Translations under genes and position numbers: made by a program
Shown here: positions 33,524 to 42,221 of the stretch, piece after piece
Numbering within the stretch: the first letter of the stretch is position 1
Layout: each line of letters opens with the position of its first letter
Assembly (NCBI RefSeq): GCF_035920445.1
Contig: NZ_CP109162.1
Span: 1,302,001 to 1,366,000 of the forward strand
Direction: 5' to 3'
DNA from: Nocardia sp. NBC_01730
GTDB taxonomy: Bacteria > Actinomycetota > Actinomycetes > Mycobacteriales > Mycobacteriaceae
DNA length: 64,000 bases
Notes under the pieces: generated by a model
What the model saw: the letters and a program-made list of their open reading frames with translations, nothing else
Database searches by the model: none
What the model was told of the DNA's origin: nothing

Positions 33524-34762
33524 TCAGGCCAGCGACATGGCGTGCAAGGCGAGGTCGTCGAGGCTGTCGGCGCGGTCAGCGTCGGGAATGGTTTGGCTGT
33601 AGCTGGTCACAGCGTTGGCGATCCCGGCGACGGTGAGCTGGCCCCCGGCGATGAAATGCGACAGGATCCCGGTCCGCTCGTCCTCGGTGAACCCCAGACG
33701 TTTCGCCAAGACTTCGATCGTCTTGTCCGGCTGGGTGACCGGGGTTCCGGCGCGGTGTTCGAGTTCGCCGATGCGGGCGTTGAGGAACTCCGGGGACAGC
33801 CATTCGGCGACCTTGTCGCGGGTCTCGGCTGTGATGACCGCCAACCGTTTGCGGTAGGTGTCCTGCGACCAGCCCACCGTGCCGACGTCGAGTTTGTCGC
33901 CGATGTGACGTTTGGTGTAGGAGAACAGCGGCAATGTCAGCCCGTTGCCGCAAATCCTGACCAGCAGTTCCGGTTTCAACGTGAACAGCCGATGCCCGAT
34001 CTCGGAGTTGGAGAACCGGAACCCGGCGAACACCACCGGCTCGGCACCGGGTGCGTAACCCTGACCGTCGCGCGCGGCGATCGGCCGCCACCGATCCAGC
34101 TCGCCGGCCACGCGACGGCGTTCGGCGTCGAGTTCGGGGTTGGCGAACGGATTGCGGTAGTTCGCCAGGAACCCTGGTGCGAGGGCGGATACTCTGGGGG
34201 AGAACACCTTGCAGTGCATTGTGGACTCGGTCAGATCACACGAGCGGACCGTCACCTCGGCGTCGGCGAGGCGGATGCCGTCCAGGACCGCGGTCAGCAG
34301 GTCGAGGTTGTCGATGATCCCGTATCGGTCCGACAGCAGCGCGCGCAGAATCCCCGGTTCACCGGGAACCCCGGAAGTGAACAGCCGCAGCAGGAATGAG
34401 CGGTCATCACCGGCCCCCGACAACAACCCGACAGTATCCGGGCCGTGGAGCAGACCGTTGACGTTGGCGTCGTAGAGGTCGGTGCGTGACTGTTCACGCA
34501 GCCACTTCAAATAGCCGACGGGGATCTTCAGCTTCGAACCGATCTGGGCATCCGCGGCGGCGGTCGGCCGGTAGAGACCATCGACACTGGTGACACCACG
34601 TTCGTCGAAGACCGGTTCGACACCGGACAGATCCAACACACCATCACGGGCCCGCAACGCCGATGCGGGGGCGACGACATCGACCTTCGCGGCTTGCTGC
34701 CGGTTGAGCAACGCGACAAGGTCACCGAGCTCGGCGTGACGCGCGGAAGTAGCGATCGACAT
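33524..34762 (-). CDS. DUF932 (phage/plasmid-like) protein
   Basis: A 412-residue protein that resembles the DUF932/phage-plasmid-like family: LYRPTAAADAQIGSKLKIPVGYLKWL, an RALLSDRYGIIDNLDLL block, then GFRFSNSEIGHRLFTLKPELLVRICGNGL. This family is widespread on plasmids, phages and conjugative elements, and its function is not established. GAGAGGTG upstream supports ATG 34762. It is one of the clearest markers that this block is mobile DNA. Confidence 0.8.
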   Translation of the reverse strand: MSIATSARHAELGDLVALLNRQQAAKVDVVAPASALRARDGVLDLSGVEPVFDERGVTSVDGLYRPTAAADAQIGSKLKIPVGYLKWLREQSRTDLYDANVNGLLHGPDTVGLLSGAGDDRSFLLRLFTSGVPGEPGILRALLSDRYGIIDNLDLLTAVLDGIRLADAEVTVRSCDLTESTMHCKVFSPRVSALAPGFLANYRNPFANPELDAERRRVAGELDRWRPIAARDGQGYAPGAEPVVFAGFRFSNSEIGHRLFTLKPELLVRICGNGLTLPLFSYTKRHIGDKLDVGTVGWSQDTYRKRLAVITAETRDKVAEWLSPEFLNARIGELEHRAGTPVTQPDKTIEVLAKRLGFTEDERTGILSHFIAGGQLTVAGIANAVTSYSQTIPDADRADSLDDLALHAMSLA

Positions 34763-34834
34763 GGAAACACCTCTCAGGAAACAGATTCGAAGGAACCTGA
34801 TTTCGAAGAACGGCGCGCTGTGGGGCGGGATTGC

Positions 34835-35401
34835 TCAGGACTGCTGGCGCACCGAACGCAGCAGGGCGTAGGAGGCGTCGGCGGCGGCACGTGCTTCGCG
34901 GAATCGGTGAAACGCCTGCTGCTCGAGGCCCTCGGCATGTTCGTGTTCACGAATCGCGTTGAGACGACGCTGGTCGGCGAGCCAGTGGCGATGCCGTGCC
35001 ACGCGCTCATCGGTCAGGAAATCGACAGCGATAGCAGTGACCAGCTCGTTGACCAGCTGTGCGACGGTGTCACCGACGGCGGTGATGCGTTGGCTCAGCT
35101 GCACTGTCAGGAATCCGGGTTCGTCGAGACTGGTGATCAACGCGGAACCTGTCCAGGACGGATGGAACTTCGCTGTACAGCACGGGTTCCCGAGCCGGTG
35201 GCCGTCGACATCGAGTCCGAAGAACCGGAAGACAACCGCGGGCCGGGATTCGACCCGCCCGTCGACCGTCACGGAGTGCTCGGCCATGTCGGTGAACACC
35301 TGCCCCCGCACCGGCGCATCGTCGGTGGAGAAGATGTCGTATGCCGCGCCGTTGTCGGCGGAGTTCGTGTTCTCGTCGAGCGTGAAAGCTGCTGCGGGCA
35401 T
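34835..35401 (-). CDS. Hypothetical protein
   Basis: A 188-residue protein. The first 90 residues look beta-rich and might form a single domain (VTVDGRVESRPAVVFRFFGLDVDG); the rest is helical with a coiled-coil-like end (HEHAEGLEQQAFHRFREARAAAD). No family is recognised. It sits between the DUF932 gene and the methyltransferase gene, same strand, with short gaps. Confidence 0.6.
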   Translation of the reverse strand: MPAAAFTLDENTNSADNGAAYDIFSTDDAPVRGQVFTDMAEHSVTVDGRVESRPAVVFRFFGLDVDGHRLGNPCCTAKFHPSWTGSALITSLDEPGFLTVQLSQRITAVGDTVAQLVNELVTAIAVDFLTDERVARHRHWLADQRRLNAIREHEHAEGLEQQAFHRFREARAAADASYALLRSVRQQS

Positions 35402-35435
35402 GGCGAATCGGTGTCCCTTCTCGGAAGCATGAGTT

Positions 35436-36272
35436 TCAGCGGGCGGCGGTATCAGGCCACCTCGGGCGGGCGAAGACGGGCGTGGTCGGGGTGAGCGTCG
35501 CCCGCGAGCGGCGGCGTGCGACGGCGGAGTCGGTGAAATCGCAGGTGACGATCTCAGTTGGGATCATCGGGTGATGCCACTGGTCGAGGTAGTAGCTGGT
35601 GTCGATGCCGCAGTTGGCTTCCAACCCGATCCCGGTGCTGGTGTGGAAGCGCTCGTATTCGGCGTCGGCGCGGTCGTGTTGCATGCCCTGTTGCCCGCTG
35701 TAGTGGAACGGTGCCAAGGACTGTGGGATCAAGAACACCCCGTGGCGGGCAACATGCGCGGCGACCGCGATCACGTGATACTCGAAACGTGGGCCCCGAT
35801 ACTCCGGAGCGTCGGCATTGCGGGTTGCCGTGCCGAAAGGGGGATTGCTGATGACGGTGTCGAAAGGCCGCACCGGTTCTCGGTGCACCCGCAGCAGATC
35901 CCCGCACCACCATGTCGCCTCGGGTACGACCTTCATCCCCACACGCACGAACTCCGGATTGCGTTCCACACACACCAGCTCGCGTGCGGGTTCGCCGTTG
36001 GCTTGATCCCACTGGTTGCGGCAGGTGAACGCCAGATGCCCGATACCAGCGCCCAGGTCGAGGATGCGGGTTCCGACGACCTCGATGCGCATATCCCTCG
36101 CCAACCCGAGCGGGGTGAAGAACGCCCCGTCAGCGGACTGGGTAGTGCTGGTCGATTCCTGATAATGCTCGAGGACAAATAACTTCTCGCCCTCGTCGAG
36201 GTCGCGATCGAGCTCGACCAGCGAACACGCTTCCCGGTGCGCGGCAGCTTGACTACGCGTCAACTTGCTCAC
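35436..36272 (-). CDS. N6-adenine-type DNA methyltransferase-like protein
   Basis: A 278-residue class I methyltransferase. FFTP (51-54) precedes SAM motif I LDLGAGIGHLAF (71-82), an acidic ribose-binding residue follows in VCVERNPEF, and the catalytic NPPF motif is at 143-146 (ISNPPFGTAT). NPPF/NPPY enzymes methylate exocyclic amines, usually N6-adenine in DNA. There is no restriction partner nearby, so this looks like an orphan methylase of the element, perhaps protecting it on entry. The GTG start at 36272 has GGAGGTGAG eight bases upstream. Confidence 0.82.
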   Translation of the reverse strand: MSKLTRSQAAAHREACSLVELDRDLDEGEKLFVLEHYQESTSTTQSADGAFFTPLGLARDMRIEVVGTRILDLGAGIGHLAFTCRNQWDQANGEPARELVCVERNPEFVRVGMKVVPEATWWCGDLLRVHREPVRPFDTVISNPPFGTATRNADAPEYRGPRFEYHVIAVAAHVARHGVFLIPQSLAPFHYSGQQGMQHDRADAEYERFHTSTGIGLEANCGIDTSYYLDQWHHPMIPTEIVTCDFTDSAVARRRSRATLTPTTPVFARPRWPDTAAR

Positions 36273-36613
36273 GACAGCTCACCTCCAAATATGCGATGCG
36301 AAAAGCCGAGCCCAGGAACGGGACTCGACATCCAACAAATTGATGCGCTCGCCCCCGCACGGCAGAGCGCGGGCGAGGTAACTACTGACCGTGCGGCGGG
36401 TCGGCTTCGGTGGTGGCGGGCTGGGGTGGGCCTGAGCGCCGCAGCCAGGCGACTACCTCGCCCAGGTTTTCCACACCGAGTGCAGCGATTCCGGCGCACG
36501 CCGAGACGTCGGCGAGGTCGTCGTCGGCGAACTAAGACGCGGGCGCGAGCTTTCGGTCACCGAGGCGTTGGAAACGAACGTGAAGGGCGTCGGCCTGGTG
36601 GCGGCGTCGAGTG
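36273..36613. other. Gap with a gene remnant
   Basis: This 341-base gap contains the minus-strand remnant described at 36382-36531 and otherwise nothing that I can support. Confidence 0.5.
36382..36531 (-). pseudogene. Remnant of a small protein gene
   Basis: A minus-strand frame with protein-like sequence (ADVSACAGIAALGVENLG, then EVVAWLRRSGPPQP) runs for 49 codons from an upstream TAG to a stop at 36382. It has no ATG start; an internal GTG would leave a very short protein. It is most simply the 3' end of a gene that lost its start. Confidence 0.3.
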
Positions 36614-37512
36614 CTAGGTCCAGGTGTCGTAGATGCCTCGAATCGTCTGCGCGGCGTCGTTCACCGGCAGCGCGCGCCGTTTGCGGATCAGTTCATCGCA
36701 GCCGTCGGCGGCGGTGGAGTTGGTCGGCCCTGGCACCGCGAATACGGGACGGTGTAGTCGGCGGGCCCACTTCACGGCGTTGAGGGTGCCGCTATCGGCA
36801 CGGGCCTCCGGCACAACGACCGCCTGAGCCAGGGCAGCTATGAGTCGGTCGCGCTGCACGAATTGCTCTCTGGTGGCCTGGAAGTCGGGCGGGTACTCCG
36901 AGACGATCAACCCTTCTCGGCGATCCCGTCGAAAAGGGCCTGCTGCGCTGGTGGGCAAGTGCGCCCCAACCCGGTAGCCAGGACCGCGATCGTCTTCCCA
37001 TCGCGGGCCAGAGCCGCACGGTGAGCGGCTTCCTCGACGCCGTACCCGCCACCGCTGATGACAGTCCAGCCGCGCTCGGTCAGACCGTCGGTGATCTCGG
37101 TAGTGACGGCAACGCCACGCTCGGTGGCCGCGCGTGCACCGACGACCGCAACGTGGGTCTGGGCCAGCGGATTGATGCGCGCCGCGCCCCGCACCCACAA
37201 CGCGACCGGGCCAGCGCTGCGAACTTTCGGCGCATCGAGGTCCCACAATGGGAATCCAGGCCAGTCAGCACCTTCTCGAGGTAGCAGGCGGGCACCAATC
37301 GCCTCGGCACGCTCGAGGTCGCAGGCCGCCAACCCACGCAGATCACGGGGTACCTCGGCGGCGATCTTCCCGGCGAGGACCTGTTCGGCAGCATCCCAGA
37401 CGTTCTGCGCACGCAGCAGGTCACCGATCACGGTCGGAGCGACCAGTGCGGCGCGCGACAGGATCGCCCAAGCCAACGAACGGGTCATGGCCGGGGATGG
37501 TTGTGACGTCAT
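36614..37512 (-). pseudogene. dprA: dprA (DNA-processing protein) with a single frameshift
   Basis: The first 201 codons from ATG 37512 encode a DprA Rossmann-like domain: THVAVVGARAATERG, then ISGGGYGVEEAAHRAAL and ATGLGRTCPPAQQALF. The frame then stops within GIAEKG-stop at 36907. The rest of the domain (LIVSEYPPDFQATREQF, VVVPEARADSGTLNAVKWA, RPVFAVPGP) follows directly in the next frame, down to 36614. One missing base in a GG run at about 36,910 explains this. DprA loads RecA on incoming single-stranded DNA. The remainder is intact, so the loss is recent, a sequencing error, or a programmed slip. The start overlaps the upstream gene's stop. Confidence 0.82.
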
Positions 37513-37868
37513 GAAACCTCCGGTGCGGTAGGCGGTTCGAGTTCATCTGCGGCATTGGCTGAATAGGGGCGTGATCGGTGTTCGTCCTCGGTGGGGGCTG
37601 GTTGCGGCGGTGGGTACTCCAAGCAGCCGATCGGCAGGTCCGCGCACCAGTTGCGCCACGCCTCGGCGATCGAGGGCCGAGATCCGCGTGCGGCGACCAG
37701 CACAGCGAAGGCGTGACCGAAGTCGACCGCATCGCCGGACCCGACGCCTGCGCGGTCGCAGTACCCGCGGGCGTAGCCGATGGCCTCGAAACACAGCAAA
37801 TGGGCGGAGCGGTTCTCGAGCGCCTTGGACCACTGCGCGTAGTCCGGTGCCCGGTTCACGCCGCGCAC
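37509..37868 (-). CDS. Small accessory protein, paralogue 1
   Basis: A 119-residue protein from GTG 37868. The central block EAIGYARGYCDRAGVGSGDAVDF and SIAEAWRNW match the next gene upstream (AYARGEGYVWGWQDAHG, CWRAWIVHG). The C-terminal 35 residues are Pro/Glu-rich. Its stop overlaps the dprA start. Function unknown. The pair probably arose by duplication. Confidence 0.55.
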   Translation of the reverse strand: MRGVNRAPDYAQWSKALENRSAHLLCFEAIGYARGYCDRAGVGSGDAVDFGHAFAVLVAARGSRPSIAEAWRNWCADLPIGCLEYPPPQPAPTEDEHRSRPYSANAADELEPPTAPEVS

Positions 37869-38158
37869 CCGCTCGGCTCGGCGGCGACGTCACCATGGAC
37901 GATCCACGCCCGCCAGCACCGAGCGACCGGCTGAACGAAACTCCGGTGCTGAGCGAGGAATTCGGCGAAGTAGATGGCGTAGGCGCGCGAGAACGCGGTG
38001 GCCTGATCAGTGTCGAAGACGGCGGTGCCGTGCGCGTCTTGCCAGCCCCACACATAGCCCTCACCACGGGCATACGCTTCGGTGACCGGTGGCCCCAACA
38101 GTTGGCGAACTCGATAAAACTCTTCCGCGTCTGCAACACCGACATCGGCTGTGGGCAT
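37856..38158 (-). CDS. Small accessory protein, paralogue 2
   Basis: A 100-residue protein from ATG 38158 with an AAGGGG ribosome site. It shares with the 37509 product the pattern G-Y-x-x-G-x-x-D-A, a phenylalanine-alanine helix (ATAFSRAYAIYFAEFL) and a C-terminal WRAW. It overlaps the next gene by 13 bases. Function unknown. Confidence 0.6.
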   Translation of the reverse strand: MPTADVGVADAEEFYRVRQLLGPPVTEAYARGEGYVWGWQDAHGTAVFDTDQATAFSRAYAIYFAEFLAQHRSFVQPVARCWRAWIVHGDVAAEPSGCAA

Positions 38159-38315
38159 GACGAAGTACCCCTTTCTGGTAGGTGAGGCAATGGGTGAGCG
38201 CAGATGCAGCCGCGATAGTGCTGCTGTGGCGTGGGACCGGCTCCCAGGTCACAGGAGACCTTGGCAGCATGGCGGGAGGTCGGAAACTGGCACCGCGCCC
38301 CGGCTGCGGCAACAT

Positions 38316-38562
38316 TCAGTCGTGTGGACAGGTCGGGGTGAGGTCATTGCGGGTGAAGTCCTCTACCGGATCACCGAACCAAGACGGGGGTTCTTCGGCT
38401 TCGTAATGGTCGCTCCGTGCGACTCCGGACGCGTGCAGCGAACGCCCTGCCAACCGCGCGGTGTGACACGTCACTGTCTCGACAGCCATGCCGCAGAAAC
38501 GAACTCGTGAATGGTGGGCGGTCAAGATCGGCGGGTTGAGCGCGGCTCGGTGAATCGGTCAT
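38316..38562 (-). pseudogene. Small gene, probably frameshifted
   Basis: An ATG at 38562 with GAGGTG just upstream opens a frame TDSPSRAQPADLDRPPF that soon loses protein character. A more protein-like reading (VARSDHYEAEEPPSWFGDP then VEDFTRNDLTPTC) runs in a second frame from about 38525 to 38316. Together they would make one protein of about 80 residues with a single frameshift. Either half could also be chance. Confidence 0.35.
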
Positions 38563-38564
38563 GA

Positions 38565-38885
38565 TCACCTCGAATCTGGGTGTACCGCCGCCGCATTCAG
38601 TGGCATCGAAAGGGCGTCGGGGCTATTGGCAATCGGGGCCGCTGACAAGGTGATGGCGGTGACACGGTCGACGGTCCCGGCGCTATGGATACGCACCTGG
38701 ATCTCCGCGGTAACCGCGGACGGGCAGGCGGGTCCGGCTAGCCATGGCTCGAACAGGTCTTCATCAAGGGTGGGCAGGTTCGCTTGGATCCACGCCAGCA
38801 ACTCTTTGCCGCTGTCGATCATGACAGTGCCCAGCGCCTTCCGATGTGCAGGGTTGTCACGGTCGGAAGGCGATGCGCTGGGCAC
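38565..38885 (-). CDS. Small hypothetical protein
   Basis: A 106-residue protein from GTG 38885 with AAAGGA eight bases upstream. It contains GKELLAWIQANLPTLDEDLFEPWLAGPACPSAV-like acidic helical sequence (only in part conserved in pattern) and a Thr/Ile-rich end. No family is recognised. It overlaps a 33-residue frame that starts further upstream. Confidence 0.55.
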   Translation of the reverse strand: MPSASPSDRDNPAHRKALGTVMIDSGKELLAWIQANLPTLDEDLFEPWLAGPACPSAVTAEIQVRIHSAGTVDRVTAITLSAAPIANSPDALSMPLNAAAVHPDSR

Positions 38886-38958
38886 GGTTTAGTCCTTTCC
38901 GGGGCGGGAAGTGAGGGCTGGCGCTGTACTTCTCGGTGAACTCATCCGAACGCGTCAC
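38857..38958 (-). CDS. Very small overlapping frame with strong ribosome site
   Basis: A 33-codon frame from GTG 38958, preceded by AAAGGAG at the right distance. It reads TRSDEFTEKYSASPHFPPRK and ends RAQRIAFRP. It overlaps the start of the 38885 gene by 29 bases in another frame, so it may be a leader that couples translation, or a small protein in its own right. Confidence 0.4.
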   Translation of the reverse strand: MTRSDEFTEKYSASPHFPPRKGLNRAQRIAFRP

Positions 38959-39413
38959 GAAAACTCCTTTCGGACATGGGAACGCCACCCGAAGCATCGA
39001 GTTCGGCTTCGGCCATTTCATTGGCGTACGTCTCGAGGACTTGGATCGTGCTCGCGCCTCAAGTGCTGTGGGGCCGGGTCAACGGCTCTGGCCGATCAAC
39101 GTCCACAGACCTCGAGGAGGGGCAAGGTCTCAGCTGCACGGGTGCGGTGGGTAACAAGTGGGACTGCCCCGAGTTCGGTTGACTCGCGGGTGTGGTGTTT
39201 CAGGCCGCGAGCGCGGGCTCGGGGCAAAGCGTGACTGAGCCCCGTGACCTTGATGACCAGGACCGGCGCAGTCGCGGTCCGTATCACAATCGCCTCGCTC
39301 GCCGCCGCGGTCGTGTTCGGGCCGGGTATCCCTGGTGGCTGTGGCCTTGATGGTCGAGCGAGGCCGCCTTCCGTTCGCAGCGCGCTGATATCGCCGAGAC
39401 GCGAACGGGTTCC
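38959..39413. other. Gap with only gene remnants
   Basis: In this 455-base gap a minus-strand frame near 38,940-39,055 reads TIQVLETYANEMAEAELD, which looks like the end of a protein but has a stop close upstream. No complete gene, hairpin or repeat stands out in the rest. Confidence 0.45.
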
Positions 39414-39998
39414 TCAGGCTGCCCGGCGAATGCTCGACGGTTTCGCGTATTCGCAGTTCACCGGCTCGCCGTGATGCAAGCCTCGGCACTCGATGTTGGT
39501 GAGGATCCGTGTGGGTACCGCGAGTTTCTTTCTGGACCAAACCTCCAGATCGTCGATCTGGGTTGACCCGATCGCCTCGTAGTGGACGGTGTTGTCGGTC
39601 AGCGCGTCTATGTCAGGAAACTCTGCCTGCTTCCACATTCGGCAGTACAGCCCGAACGCGGTGCTGTTCAACGGTGCAGCGAGGCTGGTTGTCAGCAAGG
39701 CCACGGCGACCTCGGCTGCGGTGCCTTGTTTCGTGCAACGCCCTGCCACGACCCGCTCGAGGAGCTCGCGGCAATGCGACCGGTAGACGAACTCCTGACG
39801 CATCCGGCTGTGCGCTGACGACAGCAGCGAAAAGGTGTGATGGAGGACATTGCGGTGGCGGCGATGGCGCACTTGGGCTTTCGCGATCTCACTTTCTGCC
39901 CACTCCATCTGGTTGAACAGCGGTGCCAACCCATCGCTGATCTGCGTGATGAGGTTCTCGGCCGCGCTCGAAGTACGGACACGTTTGGTTGCTCGCAT
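39414..39998 (-). CDS. Hypothetical protein
   Basis: A 194-residue, mostly helical, basic protein. GGGAGCC seven bases upstream of ATG 39998 decides the start. Early sequence RATKRVRTSSAAENLITQIS leads into Arg/His-rich helices (IAKAQVRHRRHRNVLHHTF). A later part has VWSRKKLAVPTRILTNIECRG. It could bind nucleic acid, judging from its charge, but no motif confirms this. Confidence 0.6.
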   Translation of the reverse strand: MRATKRVRTSSAAENLITQISDGLAPLFNQMEWAESEIAKAQVRHRRHRNVLHHTFSLLSSAHSRMRQEFVYRSHCRELLERVVAGRCTKQGTAAEVAVALLTTSLAAPLNSTAFGLYCRMWKQAEFPDIDALTDNTVHYEAIGSTQIDDLEVWSRKKLAVPTRILTNIECRGLHHGEPVNCEYAKPSSIRRAA

Positions 39999-40116
39999 GA
40001 TCGGCTCCCTGAATTCGTGACGGGTGTGCAGGCGAAAACTCGCGGAACTGTCGGTCTCCGAAAGATGTGGGGAGACTGAACAGTCCGTCATCACTCACAG
40101 CGACTACCTCCTGCCT

Positions 40117-41205
40117 TTAGGACTGCCACTCACCGATGTCGACGCCGAGATCGGTGGCAGCGGCGACGCCGAAGCGGGCGATGCGCGGTAGCGTCTGTGG
40201 CGCGAGACCTGCACTCAGGCAGGCGTGCAGGAGCCGGGCGATGACGTGGGAGCTGCGCGCGGACAGCGCTATGTCCAGTGCGACGCCGGCCAGAGGGCCG
40301 TCGCCTCGTAAGTAGGCGCTATAGGCCAGCAATGTCGCTGGCTCGGCCCGCTCTGGTCCGGTGAGGCTGCGGATCAGCAGTATCCACAGTTGTTCGGCCG
40401 CCATCAAGTACTCGCCCACGGCGGTCGCATGCAGGCAATCGAGCACCTTGCGTTCGGTCATCACCGCGGTCAGGTTGGCCAGCAGCGCGAACGGGATCGA
40501 GTCACCAGCGGCGACATCGGCGATCCGCCACAAAACGGTCTCCAGGCAGTGACGGTGATGCCGAGCCCACTGGTCGTGGCGTTCGGCGCAGTCTCGGCGG
40601 CGCTTAGCGTCCGAATTGGCACTGGGCAGGAACCGAGCCAGCTCGGTCGCCGCCGCGAGATCAGGGACAAGACTGTCCGCCATATCCTGCTTGGACCCAT
40701 GGAGAATCTGACCAGCGATGATGCGCTCTTGTGAGTTGTCGGTAAGCGTCGGATCTGCGATCACTCCGTGTTCGGGCTCGCCGACCAGAGCGAACCAGGG
40801 CGCACCAGCAGCGATCTCACGGGTTGCCCATGCTCCAACCAGAGGTGCGGGACCGCGCGTGAACTCGTCGGTCAACTCGTCGATGAGACGGCGGATCGTG
40901 GTCCGGTGGGGAGACCCGGGTGGGGAGTCGGCAAATCGGTCATCAACCACGATCGCGAACGTCGCGAACGCAGCGGCGCCCTGCGCGGCGCGTCGCAGCC
41001 GTTTGAGGATCTTCGCTACCGATTCGGTGAGACTGCTCGTGGCAGTAACCGATCGGACCACCAATGCGGGTTTCGGACTTCGGGGTTCCACGGTGGCGCT
41101 GACAACAATCAACACCAACTCCCGTTGCGGTGTGTAGCCGAGGGACGCGGGTATCGAGGCAATGAGCTGAGAAGGATCGCGGAACAGATCGGGCAGGGTA
41201 GGCAC
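40117..41205 (-). CDS. DUF4192-family protein
   Basis: A 362-residue protein. GTG 41205 with AAAGGAG six bases upstream gives an N-terminus PTLPDLFRDPSQLIASIPASLGYTPQRELVLI, the conserved opening of DUF4192, a family common in actinobacteria and of unknown function. Further family features are FAIVVDDRFAD and the helical C-terminal half with repeated Ala/Leu segments (LLAYSAYLRGDGPLAGVALDIAL). Its start faces the gene at 41471 across 265 bases that must contain divergent promoters. Confidence 0.8.
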   Translation of the reverse strand: MPTLPDLFRDPSQLIASIPASLGYTPQRELVLIVVSATVEPRSPKPALVVRSVTATSSLTESVAKILKRLRRAAQGAAAFATFAIVVDDRFADSPPGSPHRTTIRRLIDELTDEFTRGPAPLVGAWATREIAAGAPWFALVGEPEHGVIADPTLTDNSQERIIAGQILHGSKQDMADSLVPDLAAATELARFLPSANSDAKRRRDCAERHDQWARHHRHCLETVLWRIADVAAGDSIPFALLANLTAVMTERKVLDCLHATAVGEYLMAAEQLWILLIRSLTGPERAEPATLLAYSAYLRGDGPLAGVALDIALSARSSHVIARLLHACLSAGLAPQTLPRIARFGVAAATDLGVDIGEWQS

Positions 41206-41470
41206 TGAAACTCCTTTCGGACGACGGTGAAAACGATCGACATCGGTAGCGAGCGAGGGCCGCGTCTTCGCGGCTGCGCATGAACGGTGATGGACCAACG
41301 GGCGTCGCCCCGAGAGTGGGCGGGCAGTCCGCAATGGGTTGCGGCCCAGATACTTCGAGGTGTGTTGGTGCAAAGCCGTTAGCGAAGGCAGAAGACCTGT
41401 GCCTATCTGCACGAGTAATATCGACTCCGGGAGAATCAACGGATGGGCCTTTGACCAGAGGAGCCCAGCC

Positions 41471-42040
41471 ATGTCTTCACCTCGCCCGCCGCGGTCCCCG
41501 CGGAAGATTCGATCCCCGGAAGTCGTGGAGCGGTTGGAACGCTCGCGTTTGCGTGTGCGTGAACGCCGCGCATTGGCACGTCAGCGCGAACGCACGATCG
41601 CCGATGCGGTGAAGCGGTACGTCGACGATTGGCAGGCAATCGCCGCGTGTGAAGCACAGCGCGACACTGAGATCGAGACACTCCGGGAGCAGATTCATGC
41701 GGTCGAGTCACGCACCGCTGAAGAAGTCGCCCGTCACCGCGCGGACCAAGCCGCCGCCGCAGTGGCGATCCGTGATCAAGGCCAGACCGACGAGGACGTC
41801 GCCGAACTACTCGAGCTCGATACCCGACAAGCTCGGCAACTCATCAACGCCGGACGCGCACAACGCAACACAATCCCGATGCCCACTGCTACCGCTACTT
41901 CACACCGTGAGGATGGTGGCCGGGTGCCAGTGAGTCCCGGATCCGAGAACCACTCAGTTCAGGTGAGCGCACCCCACGACTCGGGAAGACCTCCCGTGCC
42001 CAGCAGTGTCACGGATGCGGCGCACGTCGGGAACGAATGA
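41471..42040 (+). CDS. Charged coiled-coil protein with HTH-like segment
   Basis: A 189-residue protein starting at ATG 41471 with GAGGAG upstream. Residues 15-85 form a long charged coiled coil (LERSRLRVRERRALARQRER onward). A short helix-turn-helix-like stretch follows (QTDEDVAELLELDTRQARQL), like a regulator that recognises DNA by a sigma-70-type HTH. The tail is low-complexity. It may be a DNA-binding accessory factor of the element; this is inference. Confidence 0.6.
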   Translation: MSSPRPPRSPRKIRSPEVVERLERSRLRVRERRALARQRERTIADAVKRYVDDWQAIAACEAQRDTEIETLREQIHAVESRTAEEVARHRADQAAAAVAIRDQGQTDEDVAELLELDTRQARQLINAGRAQRNTIPMPTATATSHREDGGRVPVSPGSENHSVQVSAPHDSGRPPVPSSVTDAAHVGNE

Positions 42041-42221
42041 CGCGTGCTTACCGAAGGCTCCGCATCGAAAGTGGGGATCATCGCGGACAAACCGGGCATA
42101 CACCACGGAACGACTCTGCTGCCCAGATTCGAATCGTGCGTCTCGAGGCCGAGAAACCTTCGACATCAGATCGTCAACGCCGTACTTTCATTACGAGACG
42201 GATGGTTCGGAGGGGATCGTT

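Noticed and set aside
35436..36272. Type II restriction-modification system
   Set aside because: The NPPF methyltransferase has no neighbouring restriction endonuclease gene, so only an orphan methylase is supported.
42105..42150. tRNA-like T-loop (GATTCGAATC)
   Set aside because: No acceptor stem or anticodon arm can be folded around it. I found no supportable tRNA or rRNA gene in the window.
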